NCBI RefSeq assembly: GCF_035946055.1
Contig: NZ_CP108364.1
Coordinates: forward strand, 2,542,001 to 2,606,000
From: Streptomyces sp. NBC_01341
GTDB lineage: Bacteria > Actinomycetota > Actinomycetes > Streptomycetales > Streptomycetaceae
Direction of reading: 5' to 3'
DNA: 64,000 nucleotides
Of the stretch, positions 10,810-19,149 are shown one piece after another. The notes below the pieces were generated by a model. It searched no databases. It had not been told where the DNA came from and saw nothing but the letters and a program-made list of their open reading frames with translations. Made by a program: the position numbers and the translations under genes. Each line of letters starts with the position of its first letter. Position 1 is the first letter of the stretch.

Positions 10810-11856
10810 ATGACCTCGGCCCTCGAAGCGGCTCTCGCCCGGATCGACCTGCTCGACCCCCAGCTGTGCGCCTTCTCCGAGGTGTGGCACGAGGAGGCGC
10901 GCGCCCGTGCGGAGTCCGCCGCCCGTCTCCCGCTCGCCGGGCTGCCGTTCGCGGTGAAGGGCCGCACCGGCATCCGCTCGTACGCGGCCCGCCGCCTTAT
11001 CGCGGCCGGCGGGGTTCCGGTGGGTGCCACGTCCGTCCCCGGCCCCGGCACGGGGTGGCGGACATGGGGACAGGGGGCCCATGGCCGTACGGTCAATCCC
11101 TGGCGTGCCGACCGGACTCCGGGCGGTTCGTCGGCGGGAGCCGCAGTGGCGGTCGCGGCCGGCATGGTGGATCTGGCGACGGGCGGTGACGGCGCGGGAT
11201 CGGTGCGGATCCCGGCGGCCTGGTGCGGGGTGTTCGGCCTCAAGACCACGACGGGCCTGCTCCTCTCCCCCGACCGCACGGGGCTCGCTTCCCCCGGGGT
11301 GATCGCGAGTTCGGCCGCACGGGCGGAGACGTTCCTGCGCCACGTCCTCGACGGATACGCCCCGCGGCCCGCGCGGCTCCCGGTCCCGGCCGTCCACAGC
11401 CCGGACCTGGGCTTCGCCGACGTCGACCCGGACGTGGCCGAGGTGACACGGAAGGCGGTGGACCGGCTGGTGGCGGCCGGGGCGGTCCGCCTGGTGCCGG
11501 GCACCTGCGAACTGCTCGACCCCGCCGACGCCTGGGCAGCGGTGCGCGCGGGCAGCCCGGCGTCCGCGAAGCGTCTCCGCGCCGCCAACGACCGGACCCT
11601 CGACGCCTTCTTCGCCCGTACGCCCCTGCTGCTCACCCCGGTCACGCCCAACCGACCGCATGGGCACGACGGTCCGGGCGACGTCTACTCCACGGCCCTC
11701 ACCTGGGCGTTCAACCTCAGCGGCCATCCCGCGGCGAGTCTCCCCGCGGGCTTCACACCGGACGGCTGCCCCGCTGGCCTGCAACTGGTGACCGCCCGGG
11801 GTGCGGACGCGGAGCTCCTGGGCATGGCGTGTGCCCTGGAAGCCGCGCTTCGCTGA
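10810..11856 (+). CDS. Short amidase-signature family hydrolase
   Basis: This 348-residue protein has the amidase Ser-cisSer-Lys triad: K50 in FAVKGRTG, the pair of Ser at 107-108 in [16 protein letters not shown], and S131 in [15 protein letters not shown]. Family members usually exceed 450 residues. This one lacks much of the middle region after the signature, so its pocket must be smaller or differently built. Substrates cannot be inferred. It begins 11 bp after the PBP stop with no promoter visible and is probably transcribed with the SEDS/PBP genes. A link to cell-wall amides is only a contextual guess. Confidence 0.85.
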   Translation: MTSALEAALARIDLLDPQLCAFSEVWHEEARARAESAARLPLAGLPFAVKGRTGIRSYAARRLIAAGGVPVGATSVPGPGTGWRTWGQGAHGRTVNPWRADRTPGGSSAGAAVAVAAGMVDLATGGDGAGSVRIPAAWCGVFGLKTTTGLLLSPDRTGLASPGVIASSAARAETFLRHVLDGYAPRPARLPVPAVHSPDLGFADVDPDVAEVTRKAVDRLVAAGAVRLVPGTCELLDPADAWAAVRAGSPASAKRLRAANDRTLDAFFARTPLLLTPVTPNRPHGHDGPGDVYSTALTWAFNLSGHPAASLPAGFTPDGCPAGLQLVTARGADAELLGMACALEAALR

Positions 11857-11908
11857 CGTGGCTCTCGGCCGGGCGGCACGCCGTCGGATGCGAGGAGCGG
11901 CGCCGCCC

Positions 11909-12762
11909 TCAGCCCAGCGGCTCGCGCCTCTGCCGCCACGATGCCGGGACCCGCTCGATCCCGGTCGCCGCCCCGACCACACCCCCGGTGATGGCGCAGG
12001 TCGTGTCCACGTCCCCGAAGCCCTCCGCCGTCGACCACAGGGCCGCCTCCAGGTCGCCCAGGTGCCGGGCCGCGGTCCACAGCGCGAACGGCACCGTGTC
12101 GTCGGCCCTGATCCGCCGCCCGTTGCCCAGGAGGTCGGCGGCCTTCCAGGGCTCCGTGGAGAACGGCACCTCCGCGGCGCGGAGCACTCCCTCGCGCACG
12201 TGAACTCCCCCCGCACCGACAGCGCGGCGGCCACGGCGACCGCGACCGCCCCTGCGACCCCCTCCGGGTGTGCGTGGGTGACGACCGCCGAGAGTTCCGC
12301 CTGCTCGGCGACCCGTCCGAGGTCCGCGTGGAAGTACGCCCCGAGCGGGGCGACGCGCATGGCGGCGCCGTTGCCGAGGCTGCCACCCTCGAACAACCCG
12401 GGCGCCAGGGTGCGCCAGTCACCTCGACGCGGACCGGGCCCGGGGGTACGGGCACGGCATGCACGTGCTCCTCCCGGACCTGCTGAACTCTCCTAGGCCA
12501 GGGCGTAGCACAGCGCGAGGCGGTCCTGCTCCACCTGCCCGCACTCGTCCAGGACCCGCTGGAGGGCCAGCGCCAGCGCGGTGTCGTCGGTCCAGTGCCA
12601 CACCGGCTCGTGCGGGGTGCGGCGCGCCCGGACCTCCGCGTACGCCTGTCGTGGCGGCCGGAAGAGCGGGAACCAGCGCTCCCCGAAGGCGTCACCGAGC
12701 GCGAGCGCTTCGAGACTGCGGCGCGCCGCGGCGCGATCTCCTGTGCCCGGGGTCGAGTTCAT
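11909..12762 (-). pseudogene. ADP-ribosylglycohydrolase family gene, disrupted by a 76-bp inversion and a frameshift
   Basis: Pieces in different frames together spell an ADP-ribosylglycohydrolase. The N-terminal part has LGDAFGERW and HWTDDTALALALQ, then an in-frame TAG at 12493-12495. The middle part has LFEGGSLGNGAAMRVAPLGA and VVTHAHPEG. The C-terminal part has VDTTCAITGGVVGA. Family members remove ADP-ribose from proteins, using metal-binding acidic residues such as the TDD seen here. Two lesions are visible. Bases 12420-12495 read correctly only on the opposite strand (RGYGHGMHVLLPDLL); re-inverting them restores an open frame. A second break near 12200-12212, at a run of six C, is repaired by adding one base. 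As it stands the gene cannot make the full protein. Confidence 0.9.
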
Positions 12763-12884
12763 GCCCGCCATCCTCGCGTCACCGGCCCGCCGCGTACATC
12801 CCTTTTCGCCCGGGCCCCGGGCGGCAGGACGGACCACGCCCCTGCCGCCGTCAGCACACCGGGGGTTCCCGGCGTATGGAGCGC

Positions 12885-13994
12885 TCACCCGTGCGCGCGG
12901 CCCTCCGCTATGGCGTCGGCGACCTCCGCGACCCGCTCCTGCTCCTCCACCGCGAAGCGGTCCCGGTCGAGCTGTTCGGCTATCTCCTCGTCCTGGGCCA
13001 TCAGGAGGTCCAGGTTCGAGTCGCCCAGCTCGAAGACGCCCATGTCGACGTAGGCCTTCTGGAGCCGCTCGCCCCAGAGGCCGATGTCCTTGACGCACGG
13101 GACGATCCGGCTGAAGAGCAGTTTGCGGAAGAGCTGCAGGTATTCGGAGTGCTCGGAGAGGTCCTTGGCCTCCTGCTTGCCGATGCCGAAGTTCTCCAGG
13201 ACCTCGACGCCGCTGAGCCGGTCGCGCATCAGGTAGCAGCCCTCGATGACGAACTCCTCGCGCTCGCGCAGTTCGGCGTCGCTCAGCTGCTTGTAGTAGT
13301 CGCGCAGCGCCATCCGGCCGAAGGCGACGTGCCGCGCCTCGTCCTGCATGACGTAGGCGAGGATCTGCTTGGGGAGCGGCCGGGTGGTGGTGTCGCGGAT
13401 CATGCCGAACGCGGCCAGCGCGAGACCTTCGATGAGCACCTGCATGCCGAGGTAGGGCATGTCCCAGCGGGAGTCGCGCAGGGTGTCGCCGAGCAGTCCC
13501 TGGAGGTTGTCGTTGACCGGGTAGAGCATTCCGATCTTCTCGTGCAGGAAGCGGCCGTAGATCTCCGCGTGCCGCGCCTCGTCCATCGTCTGCGTGGCGG
13601 AGTAGAACTTCGCGTCCAGGTCGGGGACCGCCTCGACGATGCGGGCCGCGCACACCATGGCGCCCTGCTCACCGTGCAGGAACTGGCTGAACTGCCAGGA
13701 GGTGTAGTGCTTGCGAAGTTCACCGCGATCCCGTTCGGTCATCTTCGCCCAGTGCGGCGTCCCGTGGAGCGTGAGGGCCTCGTCCGGGGTCCCGAGGGGG
13801 TCCGCGGGGTCGACCTCCAGACTCCAGTCGATGCGCTTGTTGCCGTCCCACTGCTTGTCCTTGCCCTTCTGGTAGAGGGCGAGGAGGCGTTCGCGGCCGT
13901 CGTCGTAGTCCCAACTGAAACGGGCCGCACCCGTGGCAGGAACCTGCCACGTCGGGGACGGGGGCGGGGTGATGTAGAGGTCGTGTGTCGACAC
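12885..13994 (-). CDS. Ferritin-like di-iron protein (R2-like oxidase/oxygenase superfamily)
   Basis: The protein has 369 residues with a GTG start behind AAGGAG. Di-iron ligands of the ferritin-like four-helix bundle are visible: Glu in FLHGEQGAMV, then MDEARHAEIYGRF (ExxH), Glu in LIEGLALAAFG, and QDEARHVAFGRM (ExxH). Such proteins activate oxygen. Relatives include ribonucleotide reductase R2-like ligand-binding oxidases, acyl-desaturases and N-oxygenases, and the substrate cannot be told. No signal peptide is present. It is divergent from a second di-iron protein (AurF-like) across 188 bp and probably shares control with it and the TetR regulator beyond. Confidence 0.85.
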   Translation of the reverse strand: MSTHDLYITPPPSPTWQVPATGAARFSWDYDDGRERLLALYQKGKDKQWDGNKRIDWSLEVDPADPLGTPDEALTLHGTPHWAKMTERDRGELRKHYTSWQFSQFLHGEQGAMVCAARIVEAVPDLDAKFYSATQTMDEARHAEIYGRFLHEKIGMLYPVNDNLQGLLGDTLRDSRWDMPYLGMQVLIEGLALAAFGMIRDTTTRPLPKQILAYVMQDEARHVAFGRMALRDYYKQLSDAELREREEFVIEGCYLMRDRLSGVEVLENFGIGKQEAKDLSEHSEYLQLFRKLLFSRIVPCVKDIGLWGERLQKAYVDMGVFELGDSNLDLLMAQDEEIAEQLDRDRFAVEEQERVAEVADAIAEGRAHG

Positions 13995-14101
13995 GGACAG
14001 CTCCTTCGCCTGGCGAGGATCGTACGTTCCGTGGTGCTGCGGTCAGTTGGCAGGTTCACACGTTGCTAGACACGCGGTCAACAAGTCGCGCACAAGGGAT
14101 T

Positions 14102-14124
14102 GACTGGCTTGCTGACAGGCAGTC
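14102..14124. promoter_or_regulatory. Imperfect 23-bp inverted repeat between the divergent di-iron genes, candidate TetR operator
   Basis: GACTGGC and its partner GGCAGTC lie at the two ends of a 23-base stretch, with TTGACT overlapping the left end and CATAAT just right of it. It is placed 60 bp upstream of the AurF-like gene, where an operator for the TetR protein encoded two genes downstream would be expected. The assignment rests on symmetry and position only. Confidence 0.4.
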
Positions 14125-14182
14125 TCATAATCCTGAGCAGAGAATCGACCGCCGGTAACCCATGTGCGAGGGGCCCACAGCC

Positions 14183-15118
14183 ATGACGACAGTGACGGAC
14201 GAGGACATCCAGGCCCTGCGCGACGCGCTCGGCCCGCTCAAGGACCGCGAACAGGTCGCCGCACGGCTGCTGGAGGCCTCGGCCAAGCACTCCTTCGACC
14301 CGGACACCGAACTCGACTGGGACTCGGCCGTGGAGGACGGCAAGTGGTTCTGGCCGCCGGAGCTGGTCTCCCTCTACGACACCCCGCTGTGGCGGAAGAT
14401 GTCCGAGGACCAGCGGATGGAGCTGGCCCGCCACGAGGCGGCGTCGCTGGCCTCCCTCGGCATCTGGTTCGAGATCATCCTCATGCAGCTGCTCGTCCGG
14501 CACATCTACGACAAGTCCGTGACCAGCAAGCACGTCCGATACGCCCTCACCGAGATAGCGGACGAGTGCCGGCACTCGATGATGTTCGCCCGCATGATCG
14601 AGTGGGGCGGCGCTCCCGCCTACCCCGTGCCGACGCGCTACCACAATCTGGCGCGGGTACTGAAGACCGTCTCCACCACCCCCGGTTCCTTCGCCGCGAC
14701 CCTGCTCGGCGAGGAGATCCTGGACTGGATGCAGCGGCTCACCTTCCCCGACGAGCGCGTCCAGTCGCTCGTACGCGGAGTGACCCGCATCCACGTCGTC
14801 GAGGAGGCACGTCATGTGCGGTACGCACGCGAGGAGTTGCGTCGCCAGATGGTGACCGCGCCCGCCTGGGAGCGGCGCATGACCAGGCTGAGCTGCGGGG
14901 AGGCCGCGCGCGTCTTCTCCGTCTGCTTCGTCAACCCTCAGGTGTACGACCACGTCGGTCTGGACCGCCACCAGGCCGTCGCCCAGGTGAAGGCGAGCGG
15001 GCACCGGGCCGAGGTCATGCAGACGGGGGCGAAGCGGCTCACCGACTTCTTCGACGACATCGGGGTGCTCAACGGCGTCGGGCGCAGGCTGTGGAAGAGC
15101 TCGGGTCTGCTGGCCTGA
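14183..15118 (+). CDS. AurF-like di-iron oxygenase
   Basis: This 311-residue protein has two ExxH pairs typical of AurF-type di-iron oxygenases (EIADECRHSMMF and VVEEARHVRYAREEL), together with supporting Glu in RHEAASLASLGIWFE and LLGEEILDW. The characterised founder oxidises an aryl amine to a nitro group; most actinobacterial members have unknown substrates. An ATG 21 bases upstream is in frame, but the chosen ATG has GAGGGG at proper spacing. A TetR gene follows 41 bp later and a second di-iron gene diverges upstream. The arrangement suggests an inducible oxidative detoxification or tailoring module. Confidence 0.87.
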   Translation: MTTVTDEDIQALRDALGPLKDREQVAARLLEASAKHSFDPDTELDWDSAVEDGKWFWPPELVSLYDTPLWRKMSEDQRMELARHEAASLASLGIWFEIILMQLLVRHIYDKSVTSKHVRYALTEIADECRHSMMFARMIEWGGAPAYPVPTRYHNLARVLKTVSTTPGSFAATLLGEEILDWMQRLTFPDERVQSLVRGVTRIHVVEEARHVRYAREELRRQMVTAPAWERRMTRLSCGEAARVFSVCFVNPQVYDHVGLDRHQAVAQVKASGHRAEVMQTGAKRLTDFFDDIGVLNGVGRRLWKSSGLLA

Positions 15119-15159
15119 GGCCGCTCCCCCTTCCGGAGGGAGCGCTTAGGCTTCGGAGT

Positions 15160-15921
15160 ATGACCTCCGCACCCGCAGCACCGCCGGCCCGCGCGTACCG
15201 ACGGCTCGGTGTCGAGGAGCGCCGCACCCAACTGCTCGGCGCGGCGCTCACGCTCTTCGCGCACCGGGCGCCGGACGACGTCTCGATCGACGAGGTGGCG
15301 GTCGCGGCCGGGGTCTCCCGTCCGCTCGTCTACCGCTACTTCCCCGGCGGCAGGCAGCAGTTGTACGAGGCGGCCCTCGGGTCCGCCGCCGACCAGCTCA
15401 CGCTGTGCTTCGCGGAACCCGCCGCCGGCCCGCCGACCGAGCGGGTGAGCCGGGTCCTGGACCGCTACCTCGGCTTCGTCGACCAGCACGACGCCGGTTT
15501 CAGCGCGTTGCTGCGCGGCGGCAGCGTGGCGGAGACCTCACGCACGACGACGATCGTGGACGGGGTGCGCAGGGCCGCCGCCGAGCAGATCCTGCTCCAC
15601 CTCGGGCGTGGCTCCGGGCCGGGACAGGAACCCGCCGGGCCCCGGCTGCGGATGATGGTGCGCACCTGGATCGCCGCCGTGGAGGCCGCGTCCCTGATCT
15701 GGCTGGACGAGGAGAAGCTGCCGTCGGCCGCCGCCCTGCGCGGCTGGCTGGTCGACCACCTGATCGCCCTGCTCGCGGCCACCGCGGCCTCGGACGAGGA
15801 GACCGCCACCGTGGTGGCCGAGCTGCTGGCCCAGGAGACCTCCGACGGCCCCGCAGGACGCCTGGCCGCCCTGATCGTCCCGGTCGCGGGGCACGCGGCG
15901 CACCTGCTGCCGCCCGTCTGA
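15160..15921 (+). CDS. TetR family transcriptional regulator
   Basis: The protein has 253 residues. The N-terminal helix-turn-helix (about residues 18-70) reads RRTQLLGAALTLFA, VSIDEVAVAAGVSRPLVYRYF, a textbook TetR DNA-binding domain. The remaining 180 residues form the ligand-binding domain, which is not similar to a named subfamily that I can place. It likely controls the AurF-like gene 41 bp upstream and perhaps the divergent ferritin-like gene. Its TGA stop codon is duplicated as the apparent target site of the MITE-like element directly after it, so the insertion left the protein intact. Confidence 0.92.
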   Translation: MTSAPAAPPARAYRRLGVEERRTQLLGAALTLFAHRAPDDVSIDEVAVAAGVSRPLVYRYFPGGRQQLYEAALGSAADQLTLCFAEPAAGPPTERVSRVLDRYLGFVDQHDAGFSALLRGGSVAETSRTTTIVDGVRRAAAEQILLHLGRGSGPGQEPAGPRLRMMVRTWIAAVEAASLIWLDEEKLPSAAALRGWLVDHLIALLAATAASDEETATVVAELLAQETSDGPAGRLAALIVPVAGHAAHLLPPV

Positions 15922-16085
15922 GAGCCTGTCGGGTGGCCTTCGATCGGAAAGCGGGCACGGTCCGGTGCGTGCGATTCCAAGGCGCCGGAGTGTCCTCGTA
16001 GCGGGACTACGAGGGCATTTCGGCGACGCGGGAAGCGTGCGTGCCGGGGCGTGACCCGCCCGATCAGAGGTCACCCGACAGGCTC
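15922..16085. mobile_element. MITE-like 164-bp element with 17-bp terminal inverted repeats
   Basis: The ends are GAGCCTGTCGGGTGGCC on the left and, read inward on the other strand, GAGCCTGTCGGGTGACC on the right, with one mismatch. The element is flanked on both sides by TGA, which fits a 3-bp target duplication of the TNA type known for part of the IS5 family. The GAGCCTGTC end also resembles IS5-family ends in actinomycetes. There is no open frame for a transposase. The centre (15994-16014) folds into a strong hairpin with CCTCGTAG and CTACGAGG arms that extends with G-U pairs. Inference: a non-autonomous element mobilised by an IS5-type transposase. Its transcript hairpin could also terminate the TetR message. 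Confidence 0.72.
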
Positions 16086-16112
16086 TGAGGCCTCCTGGGT
16101 CAGACTGGCCCG

Positions 16113-16388
16113 GTGAAAAGCGAGAACACGACCTTCCGCGGCGGGCCCCTGGACGGGCGGATGCTGCCCATCCTGCTCGGGCCGACCGGCCACCCGCCCA
16201 AGTGGTACGAGGTCCCGGTGCCGGACGCCGGCGGCGGCCCCGCCACCGTCCACGCCTACCGGCGCATCCCGGCCGGATACTCGAAACGGCTCGGTCTGCA
16301 GCGCGGCTGGGTGTACGAGTACGCCCCCGGAGGGCGCGAGCGATTCCAGCCCAAGTGGCCCTGGAGGAAGCCCCGGAGCGGTTCCTGA
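16113..16388 (+). CDS. Small conserved hypothetical protein
   Basis: A 91-residue protein starting at GTG (MKSENTTFRGGPLDGRMLPI). The composition is ordinary for the genome: many Gly, Pro and aromatic residues, and a basic tail (KWPWRKPRSGS). There is no signal peptide, membrane helix or metal motif. The phrase GGPLDGR recurs in small uncharacterised actinobacterial and phage proteins, but I cannot assign a function. It lies between the MITE-like element and the pseudokinase gene, separated from the latter by 70 bp. Confidence 0.6.
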   Translation: MKSENTTFRGGPLDGRMLPILLGPTGHPPKWYEVPVPDAGGGPATVHAYRRIPAGYSKRLGLQRGWVYEYAPGGRERFQPKWPWRKPRSGS

Positions 16389-16458
16389 GCGTCGGCGCGG
16401 GCCCGTCGCCGTAGGATCGGCGGTCAGGTGCCGAGGACGGTCACAAGGGGGGTGCGCC

Positions 16459-18987
16459 ATGGAGGCGCTGCGTCAGGACGATCCACGCCGCTTCGGCCCG
16501 TACACCGCCCTGGCCCGCCTCCGGGAGCGTGCGAGCGCGGTGCACTTCCTGACCCGTGGCGCGGACGGTGACGGCCTCGCGGTGGTGACCGCCGCGCGGC
16601 CCGCCCTGGCCGCCCTGCCCGCGTTCCGGCGCCGTTTCGCCGCCGAAGCGCGCACCGCCGAACGGCTGGCCGGCGGCTGGGTCCAGCCGCCGCTCACGTC
16701 GCCGGACGACGAGGGGCTGTGGACGGTGGCGGCGTACGTGCCCGCCCTGACGCTCGCGGAGGCGATCGCCCTCGCCGGGCCTCTGCCGGAGCGGGCCGTG
16801 CGGATACTGGGCGCCGGCCTGGCCGAGACCCTCTCCCGGGTGCACGCCACGGGGAGCGTCCTCCAGGGACTGGCACCGGAGACGGTGCTCCTGGCCGAGG
16901 ACGGCCCCCGGCTGACCGCCTTCGGGCCCCTCGGCGCGGCGGTCGCGGCCGAGGCCAGGGAGGGCGGCCAGCTCTCGGTACGGCTCGGCTACCTCACCCC
17001 GGAGCAGATCGGGGGTGCGGACGCCGGCCCCGCTTCCGACCTGTTCGTCCTGGGGTTGCTTTTGGCCTACGCGGCGACCGGGACGACCCCGCTGGCCGAC
17101 GGCCCCGTCGACGAGGCCGCGGAGCGGATCGCGCACGGCTCGGCCGAACTCGGCTCCGTACCGGATGAGTTGCGCGCACTGATCGCGGGCTGCCTGGCGA
17201 AGGACCCGGCTGCCCGGCCGAGTGCCGGATCCGTCGCGGCGGAGCTGGCGCTGGAGGGCGCCGCGGGCCTGGCCAGGGGCGGCTGGCTCCCCGGTCCGCT
17301 GGCGGCGGCGGTGTCGGACCAGGCGGAGCGGGCCCGCGCCGTGGAGCCGCCCGCGGAACCGGGCGAGGACGCGGCGGCGGGGACGGCCACGGCCGGTGCG
17401 TCCCCGGACCGGCCCGGGGGCGACACGGACGGCGGGACCTCCGGCGAGGACAGCCGGACCACCCGCTTCCTCGGGACCGTGGCGCGCCCGCCGCAGACCG
17501 ACCGGGTCACGACCCAGCTGGCCCTCCCACGCGAGGCGACCGGGCCCGTACCGCCTCACCCCCCAGCCCTGCCGGCCGCACCCGCACAGCAGTTCCCGTA
17601 CGCCCTCCGGGCCGCAGCGCCCTCGCCCCTCGCCCTGCCCGCCCCACCCCCCGCCGCGGCGCCCGCGCCGGTCACCAGCCGGCGGGCCCTGCTCACCACG
17701 GTCGGTGCCGGAGTGGCCGGCCTGGTGCTCGGCGGGACCGCTGTCGCCGCTCTGGGCTCCGGCGACAGCGCGTCAGCCTCCGACGACAAGCCCGCGCCCG
17801 CACCCCGTCCCACGCTCCCGGGCCAGGCGCCCGGTCCCCGCTGGATGTACCACCACCCCGCCGCCGCACCCGCTCCGCTCACCGCGGCCGTGTGGCGGGA
17901 CGAGTTGCTGGTGCTCACCGACACGGCCGGGGCCACCGCCGTCGACCTGCGGACCGGGCGGAAGGTCTGGCAGCGTGCCGACGCCGCCGGGGCCCAGGCC
18001 GTCCGGGCCGCCGGCGAGGGCCTCTGCTTCCTGGCGAGCCCGACCGAGTTCCTGTGGCTGTCGTCCGAGGACGGGCGCGTCGTGCACCGGGTCCGCTTCC
18101 TGGACCAGTTCACCGGCGTACCCGGCATGAGGGTCGCCCCGCTGACCGGCGGGTCGGGCGACGTCGTCTGGTTCACCGGGTCGAACACCGTCACCGTGAA
18201 GGCACCGAAGCCGAAGAAGGGGAAGAAGCCAGGCAAGGACATCCAGGTCGCCAAGGCCTGGTTCTTCGCGTACGACGTGGTGCGGCGCAGGGAACTCTGG
18301 CGCGTGGCCGTTCCCCCGGGGCGGGCGCCCGGTACCCCCGTCTACCGGCTGACCGCGGTCCGTGACGCCGATGTCGTCGTGCGCCAGGACGTCGCGACGC
18401 TGACCCCCGCGGACGTCACCGCCGGCAAGGGCAGGGCGCTCTTCCGGAGCTTCGACCGCGCCACCGGGAAACTCCTGTGGGCCCGGCAGTTCGGTGCGCT
18501 CGCCCCCGCCGGTGCGGTCGCGGGCGACGAGGAGGGACGGCTGTACGGCGCGGTCGGCGACGACCTGCAGGCCTTCGACACGGCGAGCGGCAAGCCGGTC
18601 TGGACGCTCGGCGGCACGGCGTCGTCGGTCTTCGGCACCCCCGTGCCGGCGGGGACGGCACTGCACATCACGAACCGCGACCAGCAGGTCGGCGCGGTCG
18701 AGCGGGCGACCGGGCGGCTCCTCTGGCGGCGTTCCACCGAAGCGCCGCTCGGCGTCGGCATCCCGGTCCTGACCGTAGGCGCGGGCGGGAAGACGCTGTT
18801 CGCCGCCGACGCCACGCAGGTGACCGCGTTCGCGGCGGCGGACGGCCGGCGCCTGTGGAAGTTCCAGGACATCGGGGCGCAGGACCCGAAGGGCGCCGCG
18901 GTGACCGCGCCGTACCGGGTGCTGGCCACCGGGAGGACGGCCGTCGTCCAGCGCGAACGGGCCTTCTACGCGTTCCCCGTGGAGTGA
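16459..18987 (+). CDS. Serine/threonine pseudokinase fused through a membrane helix to a PQQ-type beta-propeller
   Basis: The protein has 842 residues. Residues 10-265 have the layout of a bacterial Ser/Thr kinase, but the catalytic residues are gone. The VAIK strand is AVVTAARP with no lysine (41-48), the HRD loop is VLQGLAPETV (134-143), and DFG is AFG (154-156). The C-lobe end (GCLAKDPAARPSA) is well kept. A Pro/Ala-rich linker leads to one membrane helix (about 410-435), then a propeller of PQQ-like repeats (TAVDLRTGRKVWQR, FDTASGKPVWTLGG, ERATGRLLWRRS). Inference: the propeller senses something outside and the pseudokinase acts as an allosteric or docking module inside. An ATP-dependent kinase role is unlikely. 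Confidence 0.88.
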   Translation: MEALRQDDPRRFGPYTALARLRERASAVHFLTRGADGDGLAVVTAARPALAALPAFRRRFAAEARTAERLAGGWVQPPLTSPDDEGLWTVAAYVPALTLAEAIALAGPLPERAVRILGAGLAETLSRVHATGSVLQGLAPETVLLAEDGPRLTAFGPLGAAVAAEAREGGQLSVRLGYLTPEQIGGADAGPASDLFVLGLLLAYAATGTTPLADGPVDEAAERIAHGSAELGSVPDELRALIAGCLAKDPAARPSAGSVAAELALEGAAGLARGGWLPGPLAAAVSDQAERARAVEPPAEPGEDAAAGTATAGASPDRPGGDTDGGTSGEDSRTTRFLGTVARPPQTDRVTTQLALPREATGPVPPHPPALPAAPAQQFPYALRAAAPSPLALPAPPPAAAPAPVTSRRALLTTVGAGVAGLVLGGTAVAALGSGDSASASDDKPAPAPRPTLPGQAPGPRWMYHHPAAAPAPLTAAVWRDELLVLTDTAGATAVDLRTGRKVWQRADAAGAQAVRAAGEGLCFLASPTEFLWLSSEDGRVVHRVRFLDQFTGVPGMRVAPLTGGSGDVVWFTGSNTVTVKAPKPKKGKKPGKDIQVAKAWFFAYDVVRRRELWRVAVPPGRAPGTPVYRLTAVRDADVVVRQDVATLTPADVTAGKGRALFRSFDRATGKLLWARQFGALAPAGAVAGDEEGRLYGAVGDDLQAFDTASGKPVWTLGGTASSVFGTPVPAGTALHITNRDQQVGAVERATGRLLWRRSTEAPLGVGIPVLTVGAGGKTLFAADATQVTAFAAADGRRLWKFQDIGAQDPKGAAVTAPYRVLATGRTAVVQRERAFYAFPVE

Positions 18988-18988
18988 C

Positions 18989-19006
18989 CCGGGAGTGACG
19001 TCCCGG
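18989..19006 (+). terminator. Candidate terminator hairpin after the pseudokinase gene
   Basis: CCGGGA and TCCCGG are separated by six bases, starting one base after the stop codon. It is a short GC-only stem without a U run, as is usual for Streptomyces terminators. Strength is uncertain. Confidence 0.45.
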
Positions 19007-19149
19007 CGTCCACCGTTCGGGGCATCCTCCCGGCGGCATGCCGGGCGGTCCTTGCATCGCACGGCACCGAGTGACCGGATGGACCAGATCCGAGCACTTG
19101 TGGGGTAGTCCGATTAATCGGCGTCGCCCCTGTCACCGGAGGTGATGTC

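Noticed and set aside
10633..12396. A single 587-codon minus-strand gene covering the amidase and part of the ADP-ribosylglycohydrolase
   Set aside because: Only the first 65 residues match the glycohydrolase; the rest is a shadow of the amidase.
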